Positions 17,078 to 26,700 of a stretch of DNA of 64,000 nt are shown piece by piece. A model generated the notes under the pieces. That model was given only the letters and a program-made list of their open reading frames with translations. It ran no database searches and was not told the origin of the DNA. The stretch spans positions 1-64,000 of the forward strand of contig CAZCTC010000036.1 of NCBI GenBank assembly GCA_964501335.1. Direction: 5' to 3'. The translations under genes were made by a program, and so were the position numbers. The stretch's first letter is position 1. Every line of letters starts with the position of its first letter. The DNA is from CAZCTC01 sp964501335 (lineage in GTDB: Bacteria; Chloroflexota; Anaerolineae; B4-G1; SLSP01).

Positions 17078-17812
17078 ATGATTGAAGTTCACGATCTTCA
17101 CAAAAAATTCGGCTCCGTTCAGGCCCTTCAGGGGGTCTCCTTCTCCGCCCCTGACGGTCAAATCACTGGACTGCTCGGCCCCAACGGTGCCGGCAAAACC
17201 ACCACCCTGCGCATCCTCTACACCGTGCTCCAACCCGACCAGGGCCTGGTCACCATCGACGGCATCGATGTACTGAAAGCTCCCCGCGCCGCCCAGGAAC
17301 GGCTCGGCGCCCTGCCCGACAGCACCGGCCTCTATCCCCGGCTGACCACCCGCGAAAACATTCGCTACTACGGGCGCCTGCATGGACTCAAAGGCGCGGC
17401 CCTCGAACAGGCCATCGACCAGATGATCAAACTCCTGGAAATGGATTCGATCGCCGACCGTCGCACAGAAGGCTTCTCTCATGGGGAACGGCTCAAGGTC
17501 GCCATTGCCCGCGCCCTGATCCACAGCCCGCAGAATGTCCTCCTCGACGAACCGACCAACGGCCTCGATGTCATGAGCACCCGCAATATGCGCACGCTGA
17601 TCCGTCGGCTGCGCGACGAGGGCAAAACGATCCTCTTCTCCAGCCACATCATGCAGGAAGTCTCCGCCCTCTGCGATCACATCGTCATCATCGCCCACGG
17701 CCAGGTCGCCGCCGGCGGCTCTTCCGAGGAACTCCGCAAACTCACCGGGCAGGAAACCCTGGAAGATGCCTTTGTCCGCATTATCGGCTCGGAGGAGGGC
17801 CTGGAACGATGA
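17078..17812 (+). CDS. ABC transporter ATP-binding protein (NatA-like)
   Basis: 244 residues. Walker A GPNGAGKTT, Q-loop region LPDSTGLYPRLT, signature in the variant form FSHGERLKVAIARAL, Walker B NVLLDEPTNGLD and switch histidine in ILFSSHIM. GGGAGGCCAGG precedes the ATG at 17078; the longer open frame upstream is only an overlap with the hydrolase in another frame. The stop overlaps the permease start (ATGA). Pairing with an ABC-2 permease points to an exporter of the NatAB type. Confidence 0.93.
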   Translation: MIEVHDLHKKFGSVQALQGVSFSAPDGQITGLLGPNGAGKTTTLRILYTVLQPDQGLVTIDGIDVLKAPRAAQERLGALPDSTGLYPRLTTRENIRYYGRLHGLKGAALEQAIDQMIKLLEMDSIADRRTEGFSHGERLKVAIARALIHSPQNVLLDEPTNGLDVMSTRNMRTLIRRLRDEGKTILFSSHIMQEVSALCDHIVIIAHGQVAAGGSSEELRKLTGQETLEDAFVRIIGSEEGLER

Positions 17813-18984
17813 TCGAACGGATCTGGATTGTCTGCAGCAAAGAAGTCATCGACAACCTGCGCGATCGGCGCACGCTGCTGGGAGCCCTCTTCTACCCGCT
17901 GCTCGGCCCGCTGCTGATGGCGCTGCTCTTCACCATCATCGGCCAGACCGCCACCACCCAGTATGAAAAACCGCTCCAGTTGCCCATCGTCGGCGCGGAA
18001 AATGCCCCTATCCTGGTACAATACCTTTCGCAAAACAACACCACCATCCTGCCGGCCCCGGCCGATCCCGAAGCCGCCGTCCGCGCCGGGGATTACGATG
18101 TCATCTTGATCATTCCCCCGGATTATGTGGAAGACTTCACCGCCGGCCGGCCCGCCACCGTGCGGCTGATCCTCGATAATTCCCGGCAATCTTCCGATGT
18201 CGCCATCCGCCGGGCCCAACAATTGCTCAAAGGCTACAGCCAGCAGATCAGCGCCCAACGGCTGCTGGTTCGCGGCATCGATCCCGGCATCACCCAGGCC
18301 CTGGCCATCGAAGAAGCCGATGTCGCCACCCCCCAAAGCCAGGCCGCCATGTTCCTCAACATCATGCCCTACTTCATCATCTTCTCGGTCTTCATCGGCG
18401 GCATGTACCTCGCCATCGATACCACGGCCGGCGAACGCGAACGCGGCTCTCTGGAACCCTTGCTGATCAACCCGGTCCGCCGCAGTGAACTGGTGCTCGG
18501 CAAACTGGGGGCCACCTCCTTCTTCACCCTGATATCAATTCTGGAAACGCTGATTGCCTTCTACATCATGCTCAACCGCCTGCCCACCGAATCTTTCCAC
18601 GTCAAAATCAGCCTCAATGCCGCAGCCTTTGGAGAAATCCTGCTCATCTCGCTGCCCATGATCCTGCTGGCCGCCTCGCTCCAGATCATCATCGCCACCT
18701 TCACGCGCAGCTTCAAAGAGGCCCAGAATTATCTCTCCTACCTGCCCTTGATTCCGGCCCTGCCCGGTATGATCCTGGCCTTTATGCCGCTCAAAATCCA
18801 GCTCTGGATGATGTTGATTCCGACCTTCGGCCAGCAATTGCTCATCAACCAGGTCATGCGCGGCGAGATCCCCGACCCGCTCCATAGCTGGACCGCCGCC
18901 GTCGTCACCCTGATCGCAGGCATTGCCCTCACCGTCGGCGCGATCCGTCTTTATCAACGGGAACAGGTGCTTTTCGGTCGGTAA
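17809..18984 (+). CDS. ABC-2 type permease (NatB-like)
   Basis: 391 residues. One N-terminal membrane helix (about 23-43, TLLGALFYPLLGPLLMALLF), a large extracytoplasmic domain to about 180, then five hydrophobic segments ending VVTLIAGIALTVGAIRL. The central ERERGSLEPLLINPVRRSE is the conserved cytoplasmic motif of ABC-2 permeases. Overlaps its ATPase by 4 nt. Sodium or drug efflux is known for relatives; the substrate here is not evident. Confidence 0.9.
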   Translation: MIERIWIVCSKEVIDNLRDRRTLLGALFYPLLGPLLMALLFTIIGQTATTQYEKPLQLPIVGAENAPILVQYLSQNNTTILPAPADPEAAVRAGDYDVILIIPPDYVEDFTAGRPATVRLILDNSRQSSDVAIRRAQQLLKGYSQQISAQRLLVRGIDPGITQALAIEEADVATPQSQAAMFLNIMPYFIIFSVFIGGMYLAIDTTAGERERGSLEPLLINPVRRSELVLGKLGATSFFTLISILETLIAFYIMLNRLPTESFHVKISLNAAAFGEILLISLPMILLAASLQIIIATFTRSFKEAQNYLSYLPLIPALPGMILAFMPLKIQLWMMLIPTFGQQLLINQVMRGEIPDPLHSWTAAVVTLIAGIALTVGAIRLYQREQVLFGR

Positions 18985-18996
18985 AGGAGGTTGCTT

Positions 18997-20550
18997 ATGG
19001 CTGACCCCATCGTTGAAATCCGCAACGGCAAAATCCGTGGCGCTCTGGATCAGAGCGTCTACAGCTTCAAAGGCATCCCCTACGGCGGCCCGACCTCCGG
19101 CGCAGGGCGGTTCAAACCGCCGGTCCCGGCCGCTCCCTGGACAGAGGTGCGCGACGCCTTAAGCTATGGGCCCAGTTGCCCCCAACCCGGCGGACCGGTT
19201 CTCAATATGACGCCGGAAATCTCCGCCGTTTTCGACCGCGATGAAACCCCGCCCCAGAACGAAAACTGCCTTTATTTGAATGTCTGGACGGCGGGGCTCA
19301 ACGACGGCGGTCATCGTCCCGTCATGGTCTGGATTCACGGCGGCGCTTTCTTCGTCGGCTCCGGCTCCGGGAAACTCTATGCCGGCGACGCCCTGGTCCG
19401 CAAAGGCGACGTCGTCGTCGTGACGGTAAACCATCGGCTGGGCCCTCTGGGCTACCTGCACCTCGGCGACCTGGCGGGGGAGGAATTCGCCGCGTCCGGG
19501 AACGTGGGCATGCTCGACCTGATCCTCGCCCTCGAATGGGTACGCGACAATATCGCCCTCTTCGGCGGCGATCCGCACAACGTGACCCTCTTTGGTGAAT
19601 CGGGCGGCGGCGCAAAAATCAGCGTCCTGCTGGCCATGCCGGCCGCACAGGGACTCTTTCACAAAGCCGTCATTCAAAGCGGCCCCGGCCTCTACATGCA
19701 CGACCGCGAGGCCGCCACCGCCACGGCCCGCCAACTGCTCAACCGCATCAACCTCAACCCGCAACGGATGGCTGAAATCCAGCAGGCGCCGGTCGAGCGC
19801 CTGCTCGCCGCCCAGGCCGCCGCCGCCCGCCGAGACGGCTTCTTCATGCTCAAACCCGTCGTCGACGGCACCCTGCTGCCGCACCGCCCCTTCGATCCTA
19901 TCGCGCCGGCCATCTCCGCCCACATCCCCCTGCTCATCGGCACCACCAAAGACGAAATGAACCTCTTTCTGGGCAAAGTGCCGCTGCTCGGCACCTTCGG
20001 CGGCCCTCGCTGGCCGGGCCAAATCGCCCTGGAAATTTCTTCCCGGGCAGTACTCGGGCCGGAAGCCGGACCGCGCGTCCTGCAAACCTATCGCTACACC
20101 CGTCCCCAGGCCGCCCCCCATGAAATTTTCTGCGCCGTCGTCACCGATTGGGCAATACGGATCGGTTCAATCCGCATCGCCGAACGGAAAGCGGCCGCCG
20201 GCTCCGCCCCGGTCTACATGTACCTCTTCGGCTGGGAATCCCCCTACCTGAACGGCCGGCTCAAATCCCACCACGCTCTGGAAATTCCCTTCGTCTTCAA
20301 CCACATCAACGTCACGCCCTCCATGACCGGCCGCCGGCCCGAGTGCTATCCTCTCGCCGAAAAAATGAGCGCCGCCTGGATCGCCTTTGCCCGCAGCGGC
20401 AATCCCAACCACCCGGATCTACCCTTCTGGCCGGCCTACACCTTGAAAGAACGGGCCACCATGCTCTTCAATACCGACTGCCGCGTACAAAACGATCCCG
20501 ACCGCGAAGAGCGTCTGGCCTGGACCGGACTGAAATTACAGGCCATGTAA
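18997..20550 (+). CDS. Type-B carboxylesterase
   Basis: 517 residues, cytoplasmic (no signal peptide). Family signatures seen: FKGIPYGGP near 24, ENCLYLNVW near 89, the oxyanion hole HGGAF near 114, nucleophile FGESGGG with S202, and the C-terminal HALEIPFVF with the likely catalytic histidine. Start 18997 follows AAAGGAGG; the TTG at 18991 overlaps that site and is rejected. Hydrolyses carboxylic esters; relatives include para-nitrobenzyl esterase. Twelve nt after the permease gene, so perhaps in the same transcript. Confidence 0.93.
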   Translation: MADPIVEIRNGKIRGALDQSVYSFKGIPYGGPTSGAGRFKPPVPAAPWTEVRDALSYGPSCPQPGGPVLNMTPEISAVFDRDETPPQNENCLYLNVWTAGLNDGGHRPVMVWIHGGAFFVGSGSGKLYAGDALVRKGDVVVVTVNHRLGPLGYLHLGDLAGEEFAASGNVGMLDLILALEWVRDNIALFGGDPHNVTLFGESGGGAKISVLLAMPAAQGLFHKAVIQSGPGLYMHDREAATATARQLLNRINLNPQRMAEIQQAPVERLLAAQAAAARRDGFFMLKPVVDGTLLPHRPFDPIAPAISAHIPLLIGTTKDEMNLFLGKVPLLGTFGGPRWPGQIALEISSRAVLGPEAGPRVLQTYRYTRPQAAPHEIFCAVVTDWAIRIGSIRIAERKAAAGSAPVYMYLFGWESPYLNGRLKSHHALEIPFVFNHINVTPSMTGRRPECYPLAEKMSAAWIAFARSGNPNHPDLPFWPAYTLKERATMLFNTDCRVQNDPDREERLAWTGLKLQAM

Positions 20551-20629
20551 CATCATTTAAGTTTTACTGCATGCAAAAGATTAGTAAACAGGATTCAGCA
20601 GATGACAGATTTTCCACCCATTTGAGATC

Positions 20630-20668
20630 TACCTGTCTACTGTCTACTTGCTACTGTCTACTTCTTAA
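20630..20668. repeat. TGTCTACT repeat
   Basis: Three TGTCTACT/TACTGTCTAC units identical to those at 15452-15515, ending just before the phoU ribosome binding site. Confidence 0.7.
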
Positions 20669-20682
20669 ATAAGGAGATCATC

Positions 20683-21345
20683 ATGCGACAAACCTTTGAC
20701 CGTGAAATGCAAGAAATACAGGATGACGTTTTAGCCCTGGGCAGCATGGTCGAAAACGCCCTGATCGAATCCGTCCAGATTTTGCGGGACCGCGATACCG
20801 ACGGGGCCGAACAGCTGATCGCCCAGGATCACCTGATCAACGAAAAACGCTTCGCCATTGAAGGCAACTGCCTGGCCCTGATCGCCACCCAACAACCCCT
20901 TGCCGGCGATCTCCGCACCCTGGCCGCCGTCCTCGAAATCACCACCGAGCTGGAACGGATCGGCGACTATGCCAAAGGCATCGCCCGGATCAGCCTGATG
21001 CTGGGGCCGGGGCCTCTACCGCAACCGCTCCCCCTGGTCCAACAGATGGCCGAAAAAAGCAGCCACATGCTCCACCGCTCCCTGGATGCCTTCATCCGCC
21101 GCGATGAATTGCTCGCCCGAGCCATTCACAGCGAAGACGATGAAGTGGACGATCTCTATCTGCAAACCTACCGCACCCTCATTGCCCACATCATCGCCGA
21201 TCCCCAGCTGATCGAACCGATCAACTACCTGCTGTGGGTAGCGCACAACCTGGAACGGGCCGCCGACCGCGTCACCAACATCTGCGAGCGCGTCATCTTC
21301 ACCGTCACCGGTGAGCTTTCCGAACTGGACGGCAGCGGCGGCTGA
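20683..21345 (+). CDS. phoU: Phosphate transport/signalling regulator PhoU
   Basis: 220 residues with the two PhoU three-helix repeats: first EMQEIQDDVLALGSMVENAL and the ELERIGDYAKGIARI metal-binding motif (E/DxxxD), second HRSLDAFIRRDELLARAI and the HNLERAADRVTNICERVIF motif. PhoU couples the Pst transporter to the PhoR kinase. No pst genes are in the window, but the two-component pair at 11.3-13.8 kb has the PhoB/PhoR build, so a functional link is plausible. AAGGAGATCATC precedes the ATG. Confidence 0.93.
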   Translation: MRQTFDREMQEIQDDVLALGSMVENALIESVQILRDRDTDGAEQLIAQDHLINEKRFAIEGNCLALIATQQPLAGDLRTLAAVLEITTELERIGDYAKGIARISLMLGPGPLPQPLPLVQQMAEKSSHMLHRSLDAFIRRDELLARAIHSEDDEVDDLYLQTYRTLIAHIIADPQLIEPINYLLWVAHNLERAADRVTNICERVIFTVTGELSELDGSGG

Positions 21346-21520
21346 GAAAAATTTCCTCGCGGGCGGCCACATCGGGCCGCCCCTACAAACACGCCACCCA
21401 TGTAGGGGCGCCCCGGCGTGGGCGCCCTCCTCTCCCCCCATCCAGCGCATCGCATCAAGCCGAACAAAACCTCCTGCGGGACGCCAATTAAAGTACCGGT
21501 TGCGGGACGCTAAAAAAGCT
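21346..21520. repeat. Repeat remnants after phoU
   Basis: GGGCGGCCACATCGGGCCGCCCC and ATGTAGGGGCGCCCCGGCGTGGGCGCCC palindromic repeats (21360-21430; relatives at 53935-54005), then a partial reverse-orientation box (CCATCCAGCGCATCG to CTGCGGGACGCC, 21436-21485). No gene from 21346 to 21623. Confidence 0.65.
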
Positions 21521-21623
21521 AACCGCACAGCTGGCAAACCCTCGTTCCACCATTGCAAAAGCAGCATATCTAAGTAAAATTGAGTTGATTTACCAGCCGT
21601 AGTTCCGATAAAAAGCAAATCAA

Positions 21624-23204
21624 ATGATACCATCGGAAAAAGAAACCATCCACGCTCAGTCTCCACCTGCAAAAGAAATGCGGGACATACACAGCCGGTC
21701 ACATTCCGAACAGGAAAACAGCCAGCCAGATTCCGACTGCCTGCCACCCCCCATCCCAGAAAATATCCTCCCGGCCCATCTACTCGACGCCATCAACCAG
21801 GCCGTCCTCGCCGCCGACACTCAAGGCCTTATCATCTACAGCAATCGCTACACCGAAATCCTTTTCCACACCGCCATCGCGGAACTACAGGGGCGCAAAC
21901 TGGCTGACCTGCCGCTGCGGATCCCCCTCCCGGAATCCCCGGACCAAAAACGACATACCGAAATAGAATTTCAAAATGCCGCCGGGGCAACCTCACTCTA
22001 CCGCATCAGCGACACCCCGTTTCTGAATTCAGCCGGCCACCACGCCGGTTGGATTCGCACCATCGACGACATCACCGACAGCGCCGTAGATCACAAGCGC
22101 CGCCGCCAGACCGAAGCCGATCTCAAAGCCAGCCAGCACCGCATGCAGGCCATCTTCGACAATGCCCTCGATGCCATCCTGCTGCTGGACAATCAGGGCC
22201 GCCTGATCGAAGTCAATCCTGCCGCCTGTAAACTCACCGGCTATTCCCATGCCGCCCTGCTGGATCATGCCCTCCAGGAATTCATCGTCTCCGATCTCTC
22301 CCCTTCGGCCCACATGTTGTGGGAACTCTTGATGAAAAAAGGAGAAGCCACCGGAGAATATCGCTTGCGCCGCCAGGACAACAGCCAGGCCTGGGTCGAA
22401 TATCACGCCGTCGCCAATATCGCCCCCGGCCTGCATCTGATCGTCCTCAATGACACCACGGGGCGCAAACTGGCCGAAGAAACCCTGGCCCGTCAGGCTC
22501 ACGAACTGGCCCGCTCCAATGCCGATCTCGAACAGTTCGCCTACATCGCATCCCACGACCTCCAGGAACCCCTGCGCATGGTCAGCAACTACGTCCAGCT
22601 ACTGGAACGCCGTTACAAAGATCGCCTGGATACCGAAGGCCTGGAATTTATCACCCATGCAGTAGACGGGGCCCGCAGAATGCAAAAAATGATCCAGGAC
22701 CTGCTGGCCTATTCCCGGGTCCAGACCCGCGGCAATCCCTTCACCCGGGTAGACCTGGAAAAAACCCTCGATCAGGCACTGGCCAACCTCGATCTGGCCA
22801 TTGAAGAAAACCAGGTCCAACTGACCCGCGAACCGTTGCCCACACTCTATGCCGATCCGTTACAGATCCAACAACTCTTCCAAAATCTCATCGGCAATGC
22901 CATCAAATTCCACAGCACCACCCCGCCCCATATCCACATCAGCGCCCACCAGGAAACCAACGAATGGCGCTTTGCCGTTCATGACAACGGAATCGGCATT
23001 CCCACCCAATCGATCTACCGGCTCTTCACCCTTTTCCAACGCCTGAACAGCCGGCAGGAATATCCCGGCACCGGCATCGGCCTGGCCATCTGCAAAAAAA
23101 TCGTCGAACGTCATGGCGGTCACATCTGGGTAGAATCTCAACCCGGTCAGGGTTCTACATTCTATTTCACCCTTCCACTTAACATGGAACACCACAAGGA
23201 ATAA
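21624..23204 (+). CDS. Two-PAS soluble histidine kinase
   Basis: 526 residues, no membrane segment. PAS at about 52-155 and 170-285, then a short coiled linker (EETLARQAHELARSNADLEQ), HisKA of the phytochrome type with H311 in YIASHDLQEPLRMV, and HATPase (FQNLIGNAIKF, VHDNGIGIP, GTGIGLAICKKIVERH). No strong ribosome site precedes the ATG; a second ATG 18 codons on could be used. The adjoining single-domain receiver is of the kind that accepts phosphate from such kinases. Confidence 0.92.
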   Translation: MIPSEKETIHAQSPPAKEMRDIHSRSHSEQENSQPDSDCLPPPIPENILPAHLLDAINQAVLAADTQGLIIYSNRYTEILFHTAIAELQGRKLADLPLRIPLPESPDQKRHTEIEFQNAAGATSLYRISDTPFLNSAGHHAGWIRTIDDITDSAVDHKRRRQTEADLKASQHRMQAIFDNALDAILLLDNQGRLIEVNPAACKLTGYSHAALLDHALQEFIVSDLSPSAHMLWELLMKKGEATGEYRLRRQDNSQAWVEYHAVANIAPGLHLIVLNDTTGRKLAEETLARQAHELARSNADLEQFAYIASHDLQEPLRMVSNYVQLLERRYKDRLDTEGLEFITHAVDGARRMQKMIQDLLAYSRVQTRGNPFTRVDLEKTLDQALANLDLAIEENQVQLTREPLPTLYADPLQIQQLFQNLIGNAIKFHSTTPPHIHISAHQETNEWRFAVHDNGIGIPTQSIYRLFTLFQRLNSRQEYPGTGIGLAICKKIVERHGGHIWVESQPGQGSTFYFTLPLNMEHHKE

Positions 23205-23210
23205 ACTGTT

Positions 23211-23657
23211 ATGGAAACCATATGGAACGACGCTCCTATCGAAATTTTGCTGGTCGAAGATAACCCTGGCGATATCCAGCTCACCCGCGAAGTCTTCAAA
23301 GAAGCAAAAATACCCACCCATCTCCATGTGGTAGAAGATGGTCAATCCGCCATCGACTTCCTCTATCATCGACAGAACTACATCAATGCCCCTCGCCCCG
23401 ATCTCATCCTGTTGGATCTGAACCTGCCCAAGAAAAACGGACTGGAAGTTCTGGCTGAGATCCGTACCGATTCCCTGTTTCGGACCATCCCGATTATCAT
23501 CCTCACCACCTCTCAATCTGAAAAAGACATCCTCAAAAGCTATCAACTCCAGGCCAATTGCTTTATCACCAAACCCTTTGGCCTGGAAGAATTCATTGCC
23601 GTCGTCCAGGCCATTCGTGATTTCTGGCTCACCATCGTACAACTTCCATCGCACTAA
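23211..23657 (+). CDS. Rcp1-type single-domain response regulator
   Basis: 148 residues, a receiver only. EILLVEDNPGD carries the acidic pair, D69 in LILLDLNLPKKNG is the phosphorylation site, and K lies in FITKPF. The VEDNPGD and LNLPKKNG signatures are those of receivers that partner phytochrome-type kinases such as the gene 6 nt upstream. No output domain, so it should act by protein interaction or phosphotransfer, perhaps with the large kinase downstream. Confidence 0.92.
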   Translation: METIWNDAPIEILLVEDNPGDIQLTREVFKEAKIPTHLHVVEDGQSAIDFLYHRQNYINAPRPDLILLDLNLPKKNGLEVLAEIRTDSLFRTIPIIILTTSQSEKDILKSYQLQANCFITKPFGLEEFIAVVQAIRDFWLTIVQLPSH

Positions 23658-23670
23658 GGCTGTTAACGAA

Positions 23671-23715
23671 AATTTATATAGTTAACCCGCTTCGAGGGTT
23701 AAACCATATAAATTC
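23671..23715. promoter_or_regulatory. AT-rich inverted repeat before the 1858-residue kinase
   Basis: AATTTATATAGTTAACCC (23671-23688) and GGGTTAAACCATATAAATT (23697-23715) form an imperfect palindrome around GCTTCGA. It is the only such AT-rich stretch in this gene cluster and ends 21 nt before the start codon. It could be an operator or an mRNA hairpin that sets apart expression of the large kinase. Confidence 0.5.
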
Positions 23716-23736
23716 AAGGAACTCTAAGGAACCATC

Positions 23737-26700
23737 ATGGACCGTCGGCCAATCAATCTGCTGTTGATCGAAGACAATCCCGGCGATGCTCGCCTCTTCC
23801 GGGAGCAGTTAACCGACCCTCAATCTCTAAATCAAACTTATAAAATCACCTGGGTAACCACCCTGACGGCCGGAATCAACACCCTGACCGGGCAGCCGGT
23901 CGATGTCATCCTGTTAGACCTCTCACTGCCCGACAGCCAGGGATTGGAAACCTTCAACAAAATGCACGAAGCGGCCCCCAAAATCCCCCTGCTTGTCCTG
24001 ACCGGCCTCTCCGACGAAAATCTGGCCCTGGAGGCGGTAAGCAAGGGGGCGCAGGATTATCTCGACAAAAACGACATCACCCCCACCCTGCTCAATAAAG
24101 CCATCCGCTATGCCATCGAACGCCAAAAAGCCGAAACGGCCCTCTACCACCGCGAACGACGATTCCGGGCCCTGCTGGAAAACATCTCGGATACCATCTT
24201 GATCCTCGACCCGCAAGGCAAAATCCAATACCTGACACCTTCCATCCAAACCCTGCTGGGCTATGCCCCCGAAACCCTGCTGAACACCGAAATCTACCCC
24301 TTGATCCTTCCGGAAGATCAGGCCAAATTCCGCCAGGCCCTTACCACCTTGCATCAGGTGCGCTCCCTGCGCCAGGTCATCGAATTACGCATCCAACGAG
24401 AAAACGGCACGATTCAGACCCTGGAAGGTGTTATCCAGAACCAGATGCAAGATCCGGCCGTCGCCGGCTTCATCATCACCCTCCGCGACATCACCCTGCG
24501 GAAACGGGCCACCGAAGCCCTGACCCATTCCCGCGATTTCCACCTTTCGCTGCTGGAAAACTTCCCCACCCCGATCTGGCGCTCCGGACTGGACGCCAAA
24601 TGCAACTACTTCAACCGGGCCTGGCTGGACTTCACCGGCGTCCCCCTGGATCAACAATGGGGAGACGGCTGGCTGGAAACGCTCCATCCCGCCGAACAAA
24701 AAAGATATCTGGAAAGCTACCTCCAGGCGTACCATACCCGTCAACCCTTCGAATTTGAACATCGGCTCCGCCACCGTGACGGAGAATACCACTGGATGGT
24801 AAACATTGCTTATCCCTTCAACGACCTGGAAGGCGAATTTGCCGGCTATCTGGGATCACTTTACGACATCACCGAACGTAAAAAGACCGAAGAACAGCTC
24901 CGGGCCAGTGAAGAACGCTTCCGCACCCTGGTGGCCTCGCTAGGGGATGTCGTTTTCACCCTCGACCACCGTCGTCGGTTCACCGGCATCTATGGTCCAT
25001 TCGAAGAACATTTCCAACTCAACCCCGCCCGGGCCCTCGGTCACACCCTGGAAGAAATCTTCCCCCAACAACCGCTCACCCCGCATCAGGAAGCCTATAA
25101 CCGCGCCCTGGCCGGTGCCACGCGGAGTTACGAATGGGCCATTCCCAATGGACAGAGTTCCCGCCAGTATCAAATCACCCTCTCGCCGCTACGCGATTGT
25201 CGAAATCAGGTCGAAGGCGTCGTCGGCATCATCCACGATATCACCAACCTCAATCAAACCCTGGAAGCCCTGCGGCGGGAACGGGACCTGGTCGCGCGCA
25301 TCATGGAAACCAGCCCCATCGGAATGCTCCTGCTGGACCCCCAGGGCAACATCACCTTCACCAACATCCACGCCGAAACCGTGCTGCGCCTGCCCCCCGG
25401 CCCCGACCATCGCCCGCAACTGGTGGGCAGCCTGCGCCAGATCCTGACCCAAACCCTGGCACAAAACCACCCCCTCTACAACTATCGCACCACCCTCGAA
25501 ACACTGGGCGGCACCATCCAGATCGTCCTGCATGCCGCCCCCATCTTTGACGCGGCCGACAAAATCGAAGCCCTGGTCGTCATGGTCGAAGATATCACCG
25601 AACAAATCCGGGCGGAACAAACGCTCCGCGCCAGTGAAAAGACCTTCCGCGCCCTCTTTGACGGCATCAACCAGGTGATCTTCATCTGTGATACTGAAGG
25701 AAAAATTCTGGTCGCCAACGAAAAAACCTGTCAGAGATTGAATGGCAGCGAAGCGGAGCTGATAGGCTCCAATGTCTTCGACCGATTGCCGCCTGCCGTT
25801 GCCCGGTATCGCCGGCAAAAAATGCGGGAAGCCATCGAATCCCACCGTTCCCTGCGGTTCGAAGACTTCAACAATGAAGTCTACCTGGAAAGCTATGTCA
25901 ACCCGCTGCCCGACGCCGACGGGTGCATCACTCGCGTGGCCATCTTTGGATTTGATCTCACCGAACACCGCAAAACCCTGCAATCCCTGCGCGAACGCGA
26001 AGCCCGGCTGCGCGCCATCACCGAAAATGCCCCCGATTTCATCCTGAAACTTAGCCCGGAGGGAAAAATCACCTTTGTCAATCGAGTCTTCCCGGGACGC
26101 ACCACCCAGGGACTCATCGATCAGTCGATCTACACCTACGTGCCGCCGGAATATCACACACTGATCCAAACCAGCCTGGAACAGGCGCTGACATCCAAAG
26201 AGACCCACGAATTTGAAGTTCAAACCTACGACGAAAATGACGGCCGTCGGTGGTATCGGATCCGCATGGGAGCAATTAACGAAGAACAATTCCCGGGAGT
26301 GATCGCCATGGCGTCCGATATCACCCACCAGAAAAAACTTTCTGAAAACCTGGCCCGGGAAGCCGCCGCCAATGCCGCCATCGCCGATCTGGGTCCCTTG
26401 CTGCTCAGCAACCCCTCACCCGACCTGCTATCCGAAAAGATCCTGAGCTGCGTCTGCCGGCTCACCACCAGTACCACCGCCATGACCGGCTATCTCCATC
26501 CGGGAAGCCAGGAACTGACAACCTATGCCTATACCACGCTGCCCGAAACGCCCCATTGTATCCGGTCCACCCGCAACACCCCGTCGCCCGCCTGGCGCTG
26601 GATTCTGGACCATCCCCAACCCGTACTCAGCAACCATCCCGCCACTGAAATTCCATCCCTGAAACTACCTCCCAGCCATCCGGCCATCGACCGCCTGCTG

